A stretch of 64,000 nt of DNA from UBA2357 sp046295975 (GCA_046295975.1 JBKBMG010000007.1:61440-125439), one strand, 5' to 3'. Positions 1 through 9,412 are shown, counted from the first letter of the stretch. The notes: a model not told the origin generated them from the letters alone. Made by a program: numbers and translations.

Positions 1-1070
1 GGATCGCCTTCGCACTCGGGGGCGTCTTCGGCTACGTCGGCAACAAGACCAGTTTCTGCACCATGGGTGCGATATCCGATGTGGTGAACATCGGCGACTG
101 GAACCGCATGCGCATGTGGGCGCTGGCCGTCGCGGTGGCGGTGCTGGGCACGTCGGCGCTGCAACTGTCTGGCCGCTTCGACGTGGCAGACACCATCTAC
201 ACCGGCAACCGCCTGCTGTGGCTGTCCCACCTGGTGGGCGGTGCGCTGTTCGGCATAGGCATGACGCTGGCCTCGGGCTGCGGCAGCAAGACCCTCATCC
301 GGCTGGGCGGCGGCAACCTCAAGTCATTGATCGTCTTCGTCTTCCTCGGCATTTCGGCGTACATGACGCTGCGTGGTCTGTTCGCCGTGTGGCGCGTCGC
401 TTACCTCGATGTGGTGGCGACGCCGCTCACCACCCGCCAGGATCTGCCGTCCATGCTCGGCGCCCTGGGGCTCTCCCCGCGCACGGCGTGGTTGCTGGCA
501 AGCGCCGTCATCGGCGGCGGATTGCTCGCCTTCGCGCTTGCCCGCAGGGAAGCCTGGCAGCGCGACGTACTCCTGGGAGGCGTGGTCATCGGCGGGTTGG
601 CCGTGGCGGGTTGGGTGCTCACCGGCATCGTCGCTTTCGTCGAGGAACACCCCAATACCCTGCAGCGCGCGTTCATCGGCACCAACAGCGGACGCGCCGA
701 GTCCTTCTCCTTTGTCGCGCCACTCGCCTACACGCTGGAGTTGTTGATGCTGTGGAGCGACGCCAGTCGCATCGTGACCTTCGGCATCGCCGCCACACTC
801 GGGGTAGTCGCGGGATCGGCGCTCCACGCCTGGCTTGGCGGAACGTTTCGCATCGAGTCGTTCAACGACGCCGGCGACCTCGTGCGCCACGTGCTTGGCG
901 CCATCCTGATGGGCTTCGGCGGTGTCACCGCATACGGTTGCACCATCGGGCAAGGCATCAGCGGCTTCTCCACGCTCGCGCTCGGATCCATACTCACCAC
1001 CTGCGCGATCATCGCCGGTTCAGCCGCAACGATGAAGATCCAGTACTGGCTGATGATGCGTGATGCGTGA
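1..1070 (+). CDS. YeeE/YedE family sulfur-transport membrane protein (5' partial)
   Basis: The frame is open from the window edge, so the start lies upstream; about 355 residues are visible. It is a polytopic membrane protein of the YeeE/YedE (TsuA-like) family, whose characterised members take up thiosulfate or related sulfur compounds. The family's short conserved Cys/Gly segments are visible: NKTSFCTMGA near the start, LASGCGSK about 75 residues later, and YGCTIGQGISG near the C-terminus. These cysteines line the conduction path in the family. The substrate is not shown by sequence. The ATG at 63 lies inside the first conserved motif and is not the real start. Nothing downstream is co-directional except the tRNA. 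Confidence 0.85.
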   Translation, partial: IAFALGGVFGYVGNKTSFCTMGAISDVVNIGDWNRMRMWALAVAVAVLGTSALQLSGRFDVADTIYTGNRLLWLSHLVGGALFGIGMTLASGCGSKTLIRLGGGNLKSLIVFVFLGISAYMTLRGLFAVWRVAYLDVVATPLTTRQDLPSMLGALGLSPRTAWLLASAVIGGGLLAFALARREAWQRDVLLGGVVIGGLAVAGWVLTGIVAFVEEHPNTLQRAFIGTNSGRAESFSFVAPLAYTLELLMLWSDASRIVTFGIAATLGVVAGSALHAWLGGTFRIESFNDAGDLVRHVLGAILMGFGGVTAYGCTIGQGISGFSTLALGSILTTCAIIAGSAATMKIQYWLMMRDA

Positions 1071-1229
1071 TGCTTGAGCGTGGGCTGCAAGCGCCGCCGC
1101 GGGCTTGCGCAACTGGCGGTCACTACGCTTTAGCGCGGAGATGAAGTAAATTCCGGGCTCGTGGTCGCGTGCAATGCCCAGGCACACGGTTCGCGGCGTG
1201 CAATGTGTCCGAATCAAGTGCCCAAACTG

Positions 1230-1258
1230 TTGACACAGGCCAAAACGGACAATAAAAT
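1230..1258 (+). promoter_or_regulatory. sigma-70 promoter of tRNA-Lys
   Basis: A perfect -35 TTGACA (1230-1235) and a -10 TAAAAT (1253-1258) are separated by exactly 17 bases. The -10 ends 20 bases before the first tRNA base, leaving a short leader. This is the best consensus promoter in the window, as expected for a stable RNA gene. Confidence 0.85.
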
Positions 1259-1278
1259 CGCATTCTTACTTTGGTTAG

Positions 1279-1354
1279 GGGTCGTTAGCTCAGCTGGTAG
1301 AGCAGCGGACTTTTAATCCGTTGGTCGCTGGTTCGAACCCAGCACGGCCTACCA
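1279..1354 (+). tRNA. tRNA-Lys (anticodon UUU), CCA encoded
   Basis: The cloverleaf folds by eye. The acceptor arms are 1279-1285 and 1344-1350, with a terminal G-U pair. The D arm begins GCTC at 1288. The anticodon loop CTTTTAA (1310-1316) carries anticodon TTT at 1312-1314. The T arm contains GGTTCGAACCC. The discriminator is A1351 and CCA is encoded at 1352-1354. It decodes AAA/AAG. No integrase or truncated tRNA copy was seen nearby, so there is no sign that it is used as an attachment site. Confidence 0.97.
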
Positions 1355-1368
1355 CTCCCAAAGGCATC

Positions 1369-1395
1369 AAAGGTCGCGAAAGCGGCCTTTTTTGT
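1369..1395 (+). terminator. rho-independent terminator after tRNA-Lys
   Basis: Stem AAAGGTCGC / GCGGCCTTT (one G-T pair) with a GAAA tetraloop, running into a T-rich tail (1388-1393 and beyond). It lies 15 bases after the encoded CCA. Confidence 0.85.
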
Positions 1396-1548
1396 TTGTT
1401 GCGCACTTTCTCTGCGTACCCGCTTCTCGTCTGCCCCTCACTTCGCGCTTGCATGCGCACCACGTCTCCATCGGTGCGATGCAAGCACCGAGGCACCCGA
1501 TCCGGCGTGGCTCCGGTCCCGGACGTCCGCCTCACCCACGTTCGCCGT

Positions 1549-2775
1549 TCAGGTAGTGCGCCACAGCGCATCGAGGTGCTTGAAGTGCCACTTGCTGGCA
1601 TCCTCGGTGCCGACGATACGGTCCTGCATGCCGGGGCGGCCCAGGTCGAGCACTTCGGGCTTGATGTGGGCGTCCGCGCGGATGGAGAAGAACACCCTCA
1701 CACGCGGCGTCAGCAAAGACTTGGCGCCGGGTTCCACCACCACCCCCAGGCGCCCGGATTCGAGCCGCACCAGCGAACCGACCGGGTAGATGCCGACGCA
1801 GCGCACGAAGGCCTGGAACACCTTGTCGTCGAAGTGCCCCTTGCTCCATTCGGCCATGCGCCGGATCGATTCGCCCGGATCCCAGCCGGCCTTGTAAGGT
1901 CGGTTGGAGGTGATCGCGTCGTAGACGTCGCATACCGCCCCCATCTTGGCGTGCAGGCTGATCTGTTGCGTGTCGAGACGATTCGGATAGCCACTGCCGT
2001 CCACCTTCTCGTGGTGGTGCAGGCACACGTCCAGGGTCACCGCATGCGCGTTACCGGCCTCCCGCAAGAGGTCATAGCCCTGTTTCGGGTGGGCGCGTAC
2101 CACTTCGAACTCGGCATCGGTGAGCTTGCCTGGCTTGTTGAGAATCTCGTCGGGAATGCGCGCCTTGCCCAGGTCGTGCAGCAAACCGGCCAGGCCGAGG
2201 TCGCGCACCTCGTCCTCAGGCAGGCCAAGCTGGCGGCCGAGCGACATCATCAGCGCGCACACTGCCACCGAATGCAGGTAGGTGTAGTCGTCCTTGGTCT
2301 TGAGCCGTACCAGGCTGATCAGTGCGCTTTGGTTGCGTGCGACCGACTCGGCGATGTCCTGCACCATGGGCAGCACGTCCTCGGCATGAATGGCGTTGCC
2401 CATGCGCACGTCGGTGAACATCCGCACCACCGCCTGCTTGGCCTTGGTGCAGATCAGCCCTGCGCGGGCGATCTCTTCCTGCATGGAAGTATGCCCGACC
2501 ACCGGTGCCTGAGCCGCCTGTGCCAATTCGCGCTCGACCTGGGCGGCCACGCTGGCGCGGTCGACGACCGGTACGTCGGCATTCGCTACCACGTCCAGCC
2601 CCTTGGCGGTGTCTATCCACACCTCCTTGATACCGCTGTCGCGGATGCGTTCGAGGTCGGCGGGGTCGGTGAGTTTGAAGGACGAGCGCCAGAACGGATG
2701 CTCCATCCAGGAACCGCATAGCTCCTGGATGTACATGCCGGGCTTGAGCAAGTCGATGGAAATGCGCTTGAGCAT
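1549..2775 (-). CDS. HD-GYP domain cyclic-di-GMP phosphodiesterase with N-terminal DUF3391
   Basis: 408 residues. The N-terminal ~130 residues (MLKRISIDLLKPGMYIQ...) match the DUF3391 domain commonly placed before HD-GYP domains. The HD dyad is in LLHDLGK (His200-Asp201), and the diagnostic HHEKVDGSGYP is at residues 254-264, so the metal and GYP residues are intact. It should hydrolyse cyclic-di-GMP in the cytoplasm and so affect motility or biofilm switching. No transmembrane or receiver domain is visible. The frame stays open upstream into the neighbouring gene, but homology begins at the ATG at 2775. It follows the TrpB2-like gene on the same strand after 191 bases and probably has its own promoter. 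Confidence 0.9.
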   Translation of the reverse strand: MLKRISIDLLKPGMYIQELCGSWMEHPFWRSSFKLTDPADLERIRDSGIKEVWIDTAKGLDVVANADVPVVDRASVAAQVERELAQAAQAPVVGHTSMQEEIARAGLICTKAKQAVVRMFTDVRMGNAIHAEDVLPMVQDIAESVARNQSALISLVRLKTKDDYTYLHSVAVCALMMSLGRQLGLPEDEVRDLGLAGLLHDLGKARIPDEILNKPGKLTDAEFEVVRAHPKQGYDLLREAGNAHAVTLDVCLHHHEKVDGSGYPNRLDTQQISLHAKMGAVCDVYDAITSNRPYKAGWDPGESIRRMAEWSKGHFDDKVFQAFVRCVGIYPVGSLVRLESGRLGVVVEPGAKSLLTPRVRVFFSIRADAHIKPEVLDLGRPGMQDRIVGTEDASKWHFKHLDALWRTT

Positions 2776-2966
2776 TTGTCGGGACGTTCCGGCGCCCACG
2801 CCCCTGCGTGGTGGCCGGTGCGGCAGTGTGTTTTCCGGCAACGATAACGCAGCCTCTCGCACCGCAGCATGCAATACTGCTCGACCGGGCGCAAAAACGC
2901 ACGGCCGTGACAGATTTCTACAATCGCCCCGTCCCGGCGCGGGCGTCCTACCCGACGAAACGACGC

Positions 2967-4331
2967 TCAGGCCGGCACGCTGGGCAGGCCCGCGAGCGCC
3001 ATGGCCAACTCGGATTCGTCGTAGTCCCGGTCCTCCAGCTTTCCGGCGAAGTAGTCGGTATAGGCCGCCATGTCGAAGTGACCGTGGCCGCACAGGTTGA
3101 ACAGGATCACCTCGCTGCGGCCCTCGCGCTTGCAGCGCAGGGCCTCCTCGATGGCGCCCTTGACCGCGTGATTGGCCTCGGGAGCCGGCACGATGCCCTC
3201 GGCGCGGGCAAAGGCCACACCGGCCTCGAAGCACTGGCGCTGGTGATAGGCCACGGCCTCGATCAGGCCAAGCTCCTTCACATGCGAGACCATCGGCGCC
3301 ATGCCGTGATAGCGCAAACCGCCGGCATGGAAGCCCGGCGGCGTGAACGCCGAGCCGAGGGTATGCATCTTGGTCAGCGGCGTGAGGTGGGCGGTATCGC
3401 CAAAATCGTAGGCGTACTTGCCACGTGTGAGCGACGGGCAGGCCGCCGGCTCCACCGCGACGATGCGACGCTTGCGCCCGCCGCGCAACTGCGCACCGAG
3501 GAACGGAAAGGCGATGCCGGCAAAGTTGGACCCGCCGCCGGTGCAACCGACGATCACGTCCGGATCGTCACCGGCGATCTCCAGTTGCTTCATCGCCTCC
3601 AGACCGATGATGGTCTGATGCAAAAGCACATGGTTGAGCACCGAACCGAGCGCGTACTTGGTGTCGTCGCGCCGCGCGGCCAGCTCCACCGCCTCGGAAA
3701 TGGCAATGCCCAGGCTGCCGGGATGATCGGGCCGCTGGGCGAGAATGGCTCGGCCGCATTCGGTCAGATCCGACGGCGAAGCCACACACTGGGCCCCATA
3801 GGTTTCCATGACGGCGCGACGGTATGGCTTCTGGTCGTAGGACACGCGCACCTGAAACACCTGCACGTCGATGCCGAACAGGGCGCCGGCAAAGGACAGC
3901 GAGGTACCCCACTGCCCCGCGCCGGTCTCGGTGGTGAGTTTGCGAATGCCCGCCTCGCGGTTGTAGAAGGCCTGCGGGATGGCGGTGTTGGGCTTGTGAC
4001 TGCCGGCCGGGCTCACGCCTTCGTACTTGTAGTAGATGCGCGCCGGGGTATCCAGCAGTTTCTCCAGCCGCCGCGCACGAAACAGGGGCGCCGGCCGCCA
4101 TTGACGGAACACGTCGCGCACCGCGCCGGGGATCTCGATCAATCGTTCGGTGCTGACTTCCTGATGGATCAGACTAACCGGGAACAGCGGCGCGAGATCA
4201 TCGGGCCCGATCGGCTGCAGGGTCCCCGGGTGCAGCACAGGCGGCAGCGGCACCGGCAGGTCGGCCGCCAGGTTGTACCAGTCCCTGGGCATGTCCTTCT
4301 CGTCGAGCAGGTATTTGATCTGTTCGCTCAT
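2967..4331 (-). CDS. TrpB2-type tryptophan synthase beta-like PLP enzyme
   Basis: 454 residues, longer than canonical TrpB (~400) and typical of the TrpB2 branch. The PLP lysine is in GSHKPNTA (Lys113) and the phosphate-binding loop is GCTGGGSNFAG. TrpB2 proteins condense serine with indole and often occur without a TrpA partner; no trpA is adjacent here. A salvage role for free indole is therefore likelier than a classical alpha2-beta2 synthase. ATG 4331 is preferred over the in-frame ATG at 4343 because the AGGGAG ribosome site lies between them. It follows the NAGGN peptidase gene by 159 bases on the same strand. Confidence 0.88.
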   Translation of the reverse strand: MSEQIKYLLDEKDMPRDWYNLAADLPVPLPPVLHPGTLQPIGPDDLAPLFPVSLIHQEVSTERLIEIPGAVRDVFRQWRPAPLFRARRLEKLLDTPARIYYKYEGVSPAGSHKPNTAIPQAFYNREAGIRKLTTETGAGQWGTSLSFAGALFGIDVQVFQVRVSYDQKPYRRAVMETYGAQCVASPSDLTECGRAILAQRPDHPGSLGIAISEAVELAARRDDTKYALGSVLNHVLLHQTIIGLEAMKQLEIAGDDPDVIVGCTGGGSNFAGIAFPFLGAQLRGGRKRRIVAVEPAACPSLTRGKYAYDFGDTAHLTPLTKMHTLGSAFTPPGFHAGGLRYHGMAPMVSHVKELGLIEAVAYHQRQCFEAGVAFARAEGIVPAPEANHAVKGAIEEALRCKREGRSEVILFNLCGHGHFDMAAYTDYFAGKLEDRDYDESELAMALAGLPSVPA

Positions 4332-4490
4332 CGCTCCCTCCACCTCGCCATCGGCATTGACTGTGAATGTCCCTGAACCCCCGCCGCTCGGCCATTGCGC
4401 ACTTTGGACGGAGGGAGGAAAGCGTAGCAGATCGCCGGCGCGAAACCCACGCCGCTGCGCTGCCCGCGCGGGCAGCGCAAACGTCGCGCC

Positions 4491-5681
4491 TCAGTTGCGC
4501 GAATCGGCGTCCAGAAACTCCTCGGGCAAGGGCAGCGGTGTGGTCGGCAAGGTCATGTCGCTGGGCTGCAACTGTTCGGTGAAGCCTTCCAGCGAACCGA
4601 GCGACTTGCAGTCGCGCGGCGTGACCGGGTCGCTCATCATATAAGCCGTCACCAGCCGTGTGAGCGCCTCCAGGGCGTCGCGGTGGGTACGCTCCTGGGC
4701 ATGGGAGGCGTCGGCGCCGAAGCCGATGAGTGCGGTCCGGATGTCGTTCCCCGCCTCCACGGCGGCGGCGGAGTCCGAACGGTAGTAGCGGAACACGTCG
4801 CGCCGGTGGGCGATGCCATGCTCGCGCGCCAGCGTGATCAGCTTGTGGGTCAGGTGGTAATCGAACGGCCCCGACATGTCCTGCAGACAGATGGTCGCAG
4901 CATGCTCGGAAGTGTTCTGGCCAGGTGCGGCAATGGAGATATCCAAACTCACCATTTCGGCGATCTCGCCGTGCAGCGCGGCCGATGCCCCGGAGCCGAC
5001 CTCCTCGGTGATGGTCAGCAGCGGATGCACGTCCACAGGCAGCGGCAGGTCGTGGTCGCGGACGGCTTTGCAGGCCGTCAGCAATGCCGCCACCGCCGCC
5101 TTGTCGTCGAGGTAGCGCGAGTTGATGAAGCCATTGGGCAGGATCTCGGTCTGCGGATCGACGGCGATCCAGTCGCCAACGTTCAAACCCAGCGCCTCAA
5201 GGTCAGCGCTGCTGCCGGCGGCGGCATCCACCCGTACTTCGACGTGCTCCCAGCCCACCGGCTGGGTGTCGATCTCGTCCCCAAAGGCATGCCCGGAGGT
5301 CTTCAGCGGCAGGCAGGTGCCGCGCAAATGGCCGTTGTCGGTGAAAATCGTCAGCCGCGCGCCCTCGGCAAAACGGGCCGACCAGTGGCCAATGGGCAAA
5401 ATGGCGAGGCGCCCGTTGTCTTTGAGACTGCGGACCATGGCGCCGAGCGTGTCGAGGTGGGCAACCACCGCGCGCGCGGGCTGCTTCTCCCGCCCTTGCA
5501 GGGTGGCCCGGATCGCGCCGCGGCGGGTGAGCTCGTAGGGAATGCCAAGCGCTTCGAGCCTTCCCGCGGTATAGCGCACCGCCGCGTCGGTGAGGCCGAC
5601 CGGGCTGGGAATGGCCAGCAGCTGGAGCATCGTCTCCTCGAGGTAGTCGTAGTCGATATGGGGAAGAATCGCCGGGATCAT
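4491..5681 (-). CDS. NAGGN-system M42-like osmoprotectant peptidase
   Basis: 396 residues. It is a zinc aminopeptidase-like protein of the type linked to NAGGN (N-acetylglutaminylglutamine amide) loci. Likely metal-binding and catalytic segments are AHLDTLG (His75, Asp77), RYLDDKAA and TITEEVGSG. Its ATG overlaps the ngg stop codon by four bases (5678-5681), indicating translational coupling. Its task in the pathway is not established here; turnover of the dipeptide osmolyte when osmotic stress ends is a reasonable inference. Being third in an asnO-ngg-peptidase operon supports the family assignment more strongly than the motifs alone. Confidence 0.88.
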   Translation of the reverse strand: MIPAILPHIDYDYLEETMLQLLAIPSPVGLTDAAVRYTAGRLEALGIPYELTRRGAIRATLQGREKQPARAVVAHLDTLGAMVRSLKDNGRLAILPIGHWSARFAEGARLTIFTDNGHLRGTCLPLKTSGHAFGDEIDTQPVGWEHVEVRVDAAAGSSADLEALGLNVGDWIAVDPQTEILPNGFINSRYLDDKAAVAALLTACKAVRDHDLPLPVDVHPLLTITEEVGSGASAALHGEIAEMVSLDISIAAPGQNTSEHAATICLQDMSGPFDYHLTHKLITLAREHGIAHRRDVFRYYRSDSAAAVEAGNDIRTALIGFGADASHAQERTHRDALEALTRLVTAYMMSDPVTPRDCKSLGSLEGFTEQLQPSDMTLPTTPLPLPEEFLDADSRN

Positions 5682-7420
5682 GTGTGTCCTCTCGTCGGTA
5701 GCCGGGTGTTGGGAAACAGCAGGTCGACGAAGCGCTCTGCGGTCGGCTGTGGCTCATGGTTGGCGAGGCCGGGACGCTCGTTGGCCTCGATGATGACGTA
5801 GTCCGGCCCATGCACCGCCGGCACCAGGAAATCCAGGCCGGTAACCGGGATGTCGAGCACCCGCGCCGCCCGCTCGGCCGCATCCCGCAGCACCGGATGG
5901 AGTGCCTCGGTCACGTCGTGAATGGTGCCGCCGGTGTGCAGATTGGCGGTATTGCGCACCTGCAGGTGTTCGCCGTGAGCCAGCACGCTGTCCAGGCCTC
6001 GGCCGCGTGCAGCGATGCAGCGACGGGTCTCGTCGTCCACCGGAATACTGGATTCGCCACCGGTGGCGGCCTGACGGCGGCGGCTCTGCTTGGCGATGAG
6101 CTCCGCCACACTGCTGCGCCCGTCTCCGACCACCACCGGCGGACGGCGCACCGCGGCGGCCACCACCTGGTAGTCGATCACGACGATGCGCAGATCCTCG
6201 CCCGCACAATAGCGCTCCAGAATGACCCGGTCGCAGTACTGGCGTGCACGCACCACAGCCGCCTCGACCTCCGCGGGCGTGCTCAGATCGACACTGATAC
6301 CCTTGCCCTGCTCGCCCTCCACCGGTTTCACCACCAGCGCCCCGTGCTCGGCCAGGAAGGCGGCATTGGCCGTGGCGTCGCCCGCATCCTGCTGCGCTGG
6401 CACGCGCAAGCCCGCTTGGGCCAGCAGTCGCAAAGTCACGCGTTTGTCCTGACAGCGGCTCATTGCCACCGCCGTGGTCAGTTCCGACAGGGATTCGCGG
6501 CAGACGATGCTGCGCCCGCCCAGGGTCAGGCGGAAGTATCCGGCCTCGGCGTCGATCACCTCGACATGGATGCCGCGCTTGCGTGCCTCGTCGGTGATCA
6601 GCCTTGCGTACGGATTGAGGCGCTCCAGCCCATCGCTCGGCCCCACGTACAGTGGCTCGTTGATGGCGTTGCAGCGCTTGACGGCGAAGGCCGGGATGCG
6701 TTGGAAGCCAAGCTTGTGATAGAGCGCGATGGCCTGGTCGTTGTCATGCATCACCGACACGTCCAGCCACGCCCGGCCACGGGCGAGATAGTGTTCCGCG
6801 AGATAGCGCACCAGCGCCTCGCCGACGCCGGGATGGGCGGCCTGGGGCGACACCGCCAGCGCCCACAGGCTGGCACCCTGCTGGGGATCGGCGAAGGCCT
6901 CGACATGGTCCAGCCCCATGGCCACGCCGATGATCTCGCCCGAATCGCGGTCCTCGGCCAACGCGTAGGTGATCGCCCGGCTCGCCCGCTCGCGCCACAC
7001 GCGCTGCGCGTCCACGGCAACCATGCGGCGGCTGCGGTACAGGGTATTGATCGCCGCCACATCCGCGCGGGTACGCAGGCACCGCAGGGTAAATCCACGT
7101 CGCGCGGCCGGCCGGGTACGGTAGCTCGACAACTGCAACCTGAAGGCATCGGACGGATCGAGGAACAGTTGCTGTGGCGCGCGCGCCACCACCACTTGCG
7201 GCATCTCCACGTAGAAGGCGATGTCGCGCTGCCCCGGTCGCTCGTCGAGCAAGGCCTCGGCAAGGCGGGCCGGATCGCGCCAGGTCTGGGCCGGCAGCCA
7301 GCGCCCCCAGCCGCACTCCACGATCACGTCGTCGGGCATGGCCTCCCGCTCGGGCTGGCCGGCGGGCCAGTGCAGCAACTGCCGGCCCGGGCGCAGCGCC
7401 AGGGCGAGTTTCCGTTTCAT
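5678..7420 (-). CDS. ngg: N-acetylglutaminylglutamine synthetase (GNAT + ATP-grasp)
   Basis: 580 residues. The N-terminal half contains a GNAT acetyltransferase fold (around residues 90-260, including a typical ALYHKLGFQR near its end). The C-terminal half is an ATP-grasp ligase (VVKPVEGEQGKGI, then TGLDFLV and IIEANERPG at the metal-binding end). Together these activities acetylate glutamine and ligate a second glutamine to build the NAGGN precursor. ATG 7420 is chosen because AAGAGG lies about 9 bases upstream and the coding match begins there; an in-frame ATG at 7516 would overlap asnO. It lies 38 bases after asnO and overlaps the peptidase gene by four bases. Confidence 0.92.
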   Translation of the reverse strand: MKRKLALALRPGRQLLHWPAGQPEREAMPDDVIVECGWGRWLPAQTWRDPARLAEALLDERPGQRDIAFYVEMPQVVVARAPQQLFLDPSDAFRLQLSSYRTRPAARRGFTLRCLRTRADVAAINTLYRSRRMVAVDAQRVWRERASRAITYALAEDRDSGEIIGVAMGLDHVEAFADPQQGASLWALAVSPQAAHPGVGEALVRYLAEHYLARGRAWLDVSVMHDNDQAIALYHKLGFQRIPAFAVKRCNAINEPLYVGPSDGLERLNPYARLITDEARKRGIHVEVIDAEAGYFRLTLGGRSIVCRESLSELTTAVAMSRCQDKRVTLRLLAQAGLRVPAQQDAGDATANAAFLAEHGALVVKPVEGEQGKGISVDLSTPAEVEAAVVRARQYCDRVILERYCAGEDLRIVVIDYQVVAAAVRRPPVVVGDGRSSVAELIAKQSRRRQAATGGESSIPVDDETRRCIAARGRGLDSVLAHGEHLQVRNTANLHTGGTIHDVTEALHPVLRDAAERAARVLDIPVTGLDFLVPAVHGPDYVIIEANERPGLANHEPQPTAERFVDLLFPNTRLPTRGHT

Positions 7421-7458
7421 GGTGTGGGCCTCTTCATGGTTGACGGAAGCGTCAGTCG

Positions 7459-9240
7459 TCACGCCTGCCCCTCCAGGTGCGTCTGCAGCCACCATTCCAG
7501 CAGCCCCAGTTGCCACAGCTTGGAACCGCGCAAGGGCGTGAGATGCTCGCCCGGGGCGGCTAGCAAGGCGTCCACGTAGTCGCGCCGGAACAGCCCGCGT
7601 TCCCGCGCGGCCTGGCTGTTCAGGGCATCGCGCACGCGCTCCAGCACCGGGCCCTGCAGGTACTTCAGTGCCGGCACCGGAAAGTAACCCTTGGGACGGT
7701 CGATGACCGCGGACGGTATGACCTTGCGCGCTGCCTCCTTGAGCACCCCCTTGCCATCGTGCGCGAGCTTGTGCCGCGCCGGGATACGCGCCGCGAGTTC
7801 GACCAGCTCGTGGTCCAGGAACGGTACGCGCGCCTCCAGACCGAAGGCCATGGTCATGTTGTCGACGCGCTTCACCGGGTCATCCACCAGCATCACCGTG
7901 GTGTCCAGGCGCAAGGCCTTGTCCACCGGGTCGGTCGCACCGGGGGCGTTGAAGCTCGCCGCCACGAACGCACCGCTGCCGTCTACACCGCAATAGGCGT
8001 CGCTCACCACGCGGCAATACTCGTCGTAGTCGCGGTCGCGGAACGCCGTCAGATAGGCGCTCACCGGATCGGCGCTGCCCGCGACCCGGGGATACCAGTG
8101 ATAGCCGCCGAACACCTCATCCGCGCCCTGGCCGCTCTGTACCACCTTGCTGTGTCGCGACACTGCTTCGGACAGCAGATAGAAGCCGATGCAGTCGTGG
8201 CTGACCATCGGCTCGCTCATCGCGGCCACTGCTTCCGGCAGGCGCGCAAGCAGTTCGCGCTCGGGTACGAAGATGCGCTCGTGGGTGGTGCCGAAATGCG
8301 TCGCGACGATTTCCGCATACTCGAACTCGTTGCCCTTCTCGCCCCCGACATCCTCGAAGCCAACGTTGTAGGTGCGCAGATCGCCCACGCCGGCCTCGGC
8401 CATCAGGCCGACGATCAGACTGGAATCGACGCCACCCGACAACAACGCCCCCACCGGCACGTCAGCCACCAGCCGGCGCTTGACCGCGGCACGCAGCCCG
8501 TCGAGCAGGATCTCCGTCCATTCTTCAAAGCTGCGCGCCTCGTCGGCGGCATGCCCGGGGTAATCCAGGCTCCAGAAGCGGCGTTCGGAACGCCGCCCGT
8601 CCGGCTCGACCACCATCAGCGTACCCGGCGCGAGCTTGCGCACCCCGGCCAGCAGGGTATGCGGCGCCGGCACCACCGCATGAAAAGACAGGTAATAGTT
8701 GAGTGCCACGGGATCGATGCTCGTATCCACCCCGCCCGCGTCGAGCAGGGCCGGCAAGGACGACGCGAACCGCAGCCCGCCCGCGAGCGGCGCGTAGTAC
8801 AGCGGCTTGATGCCTAGCCGATCGCGCCCGAGCAGCACCCGGCCGCTGTCGCGCTCCCAGATCGCGAATGCAAACATGCCGTTGAGCCGCTGCACGAAGG
8901 CCGGGCCCCAGGCATGCCACGCCTTGAGCAACACCTCGGTGTCGCCGTGGGAATAAAAGCGGTAGCCCATGCCCTCGAGTTCCATGCGCAACTCGGGGTG
9001 GTTGTAGACCGCGCCATTGAACACGATGCCCGCCCCTAGCTCGGGGTCGAACATTGGCTGCTGGGCCGACTCGCTCAAGTCCATGATCTTCAGCCGCCGA
9101 TGCCCGAATGCCTGGCCACCCTGGGCGAACAGCCCGACTCCGTCCGGACCGCGCCGCTGCTGACGCGCATTCATCCGCGCCAACGCCGCCACGTCCGGTT
9201 CCGCGCCGTCGAACCTGATCTCACCCGCAATACCACACAT
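7459..9240 (-). CDS. asnO: N-acetylglutaminylglutamine amidotransferase (asparagine synthetase-like)
   Basis: 593 residues. It begins MCGIAGEI, so Cys2 is the class II glutaminase nucleophile. The ATP-pyrophosphatase loop is in LLSGGVDSSLI. The architecture is that of asparagine synthetase B, but the neighbours ngg and the M42-like peptidase identify it as the NAGGN amidotransferase that caps the dipeptide with an amide. NAGGN is a compatible solute made under osmotic stress in rhizobia and pseudomonads. It is first in a three-gene operon, with an AT-rich control region upstream (9360-9430). Confidence 0.93.
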   Translation of the reverse strand: MCGIAGEIRFDGAEPDVAALARMNARQQRRGPDGVGLFAQGGQAFGHRRLKIMDLSESAQQPMFDPELGAGIVFNGAVYNHPELRMELEGMGYRFYSHGDTEVLLKAWHAWGPAFVQRLNGMFAFAIWERDSGRVLLGRDRLGIKPLYYAPLAGGLRFASSLPALLDAGGVDTSIDPVALNYYLSFHAVVPAPHTLLAGVRKLAPGTLMVVEPDGRRSERRFWSLDYPGHAADEARSFEEWTEILLDGLRAAVKRRLVADVPVGALLSGGVDSSLIVGLMAEAGVGDLRTYNVGFEDVGGEKGNEFEYAEIVATHFGTTHERIFVPERELLARLPEAVAAMSEPMVSHDCIGFYLLSEAVSRHSKVVQSGQGADEVFGGYHWYPRVAGSADPVSAYLTAFRDRDYDEYCRVVSDAYCGVDGSGAFVAASFNAPGATDPVDKALRLDTTVMLVDDPVKRVDNMTMAFGLEARVPFLDHELVELAARIPARHKLAHDGKGVLKEAARKVIPSAVIDRPKGYFPVPALKYLQGPVLERVRDALNSQAARERGLFRRDYVDALLAAPGEHLTPLRGSKLWQLGLLEWWLQTHLEGQA

Positions 9241-9390
9241 AAACTACTCCCGTTGTCAGCGAACACCGCCCGGCCTGGACCGCCCGGTCGCCGGCGTCCG
9301 CGGTTCCGTCCGGCACACCCCGACCGGGGGTTCTGGTGCGCGACAACCGATACAGAACAGCTATCGACTTACCGGACAACGATAATTCGT

Positions 9391-9412
9391 ATTATAGCAA
9401 ACATATTTTTGC
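9391..9412 (-). promoter_or_regulatory. asnO operon -10 element and adjacent palindrome
   Basis: On the minus strand a perfect TATAAT (plus 9391-9396) is preceded by C, as in GCTATAAT. A C at -13 with no good -35 at 17 bases is a pattern associated with sigma-S promoters. Directly upstream lies the inverted repeat GCAAA-N6-TTTGC (9397-9412), a possible operator. The whole stretch 9380-9430 is conspicuously AT-rich. The leader to the asnO ATG would be about 145 bases. Sigma-S or osmotic control is inference. Confidence 0.5.

Noticed and set aside
1279..1354. tRNA-Lys as the attachment site of an integrated element
   Set aside because: No integrase, no repeated tRNA 3' end and no change in gene style follow; the genes downstream are ordinary.
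2776..3546. N-terminal extension making a 665-residue HD-GYP protein
   Set aside because: The extra 257 residues lie out of frame within the TrpB2-like gene and have no domain; the DUF3391 start at 2775 is standard.
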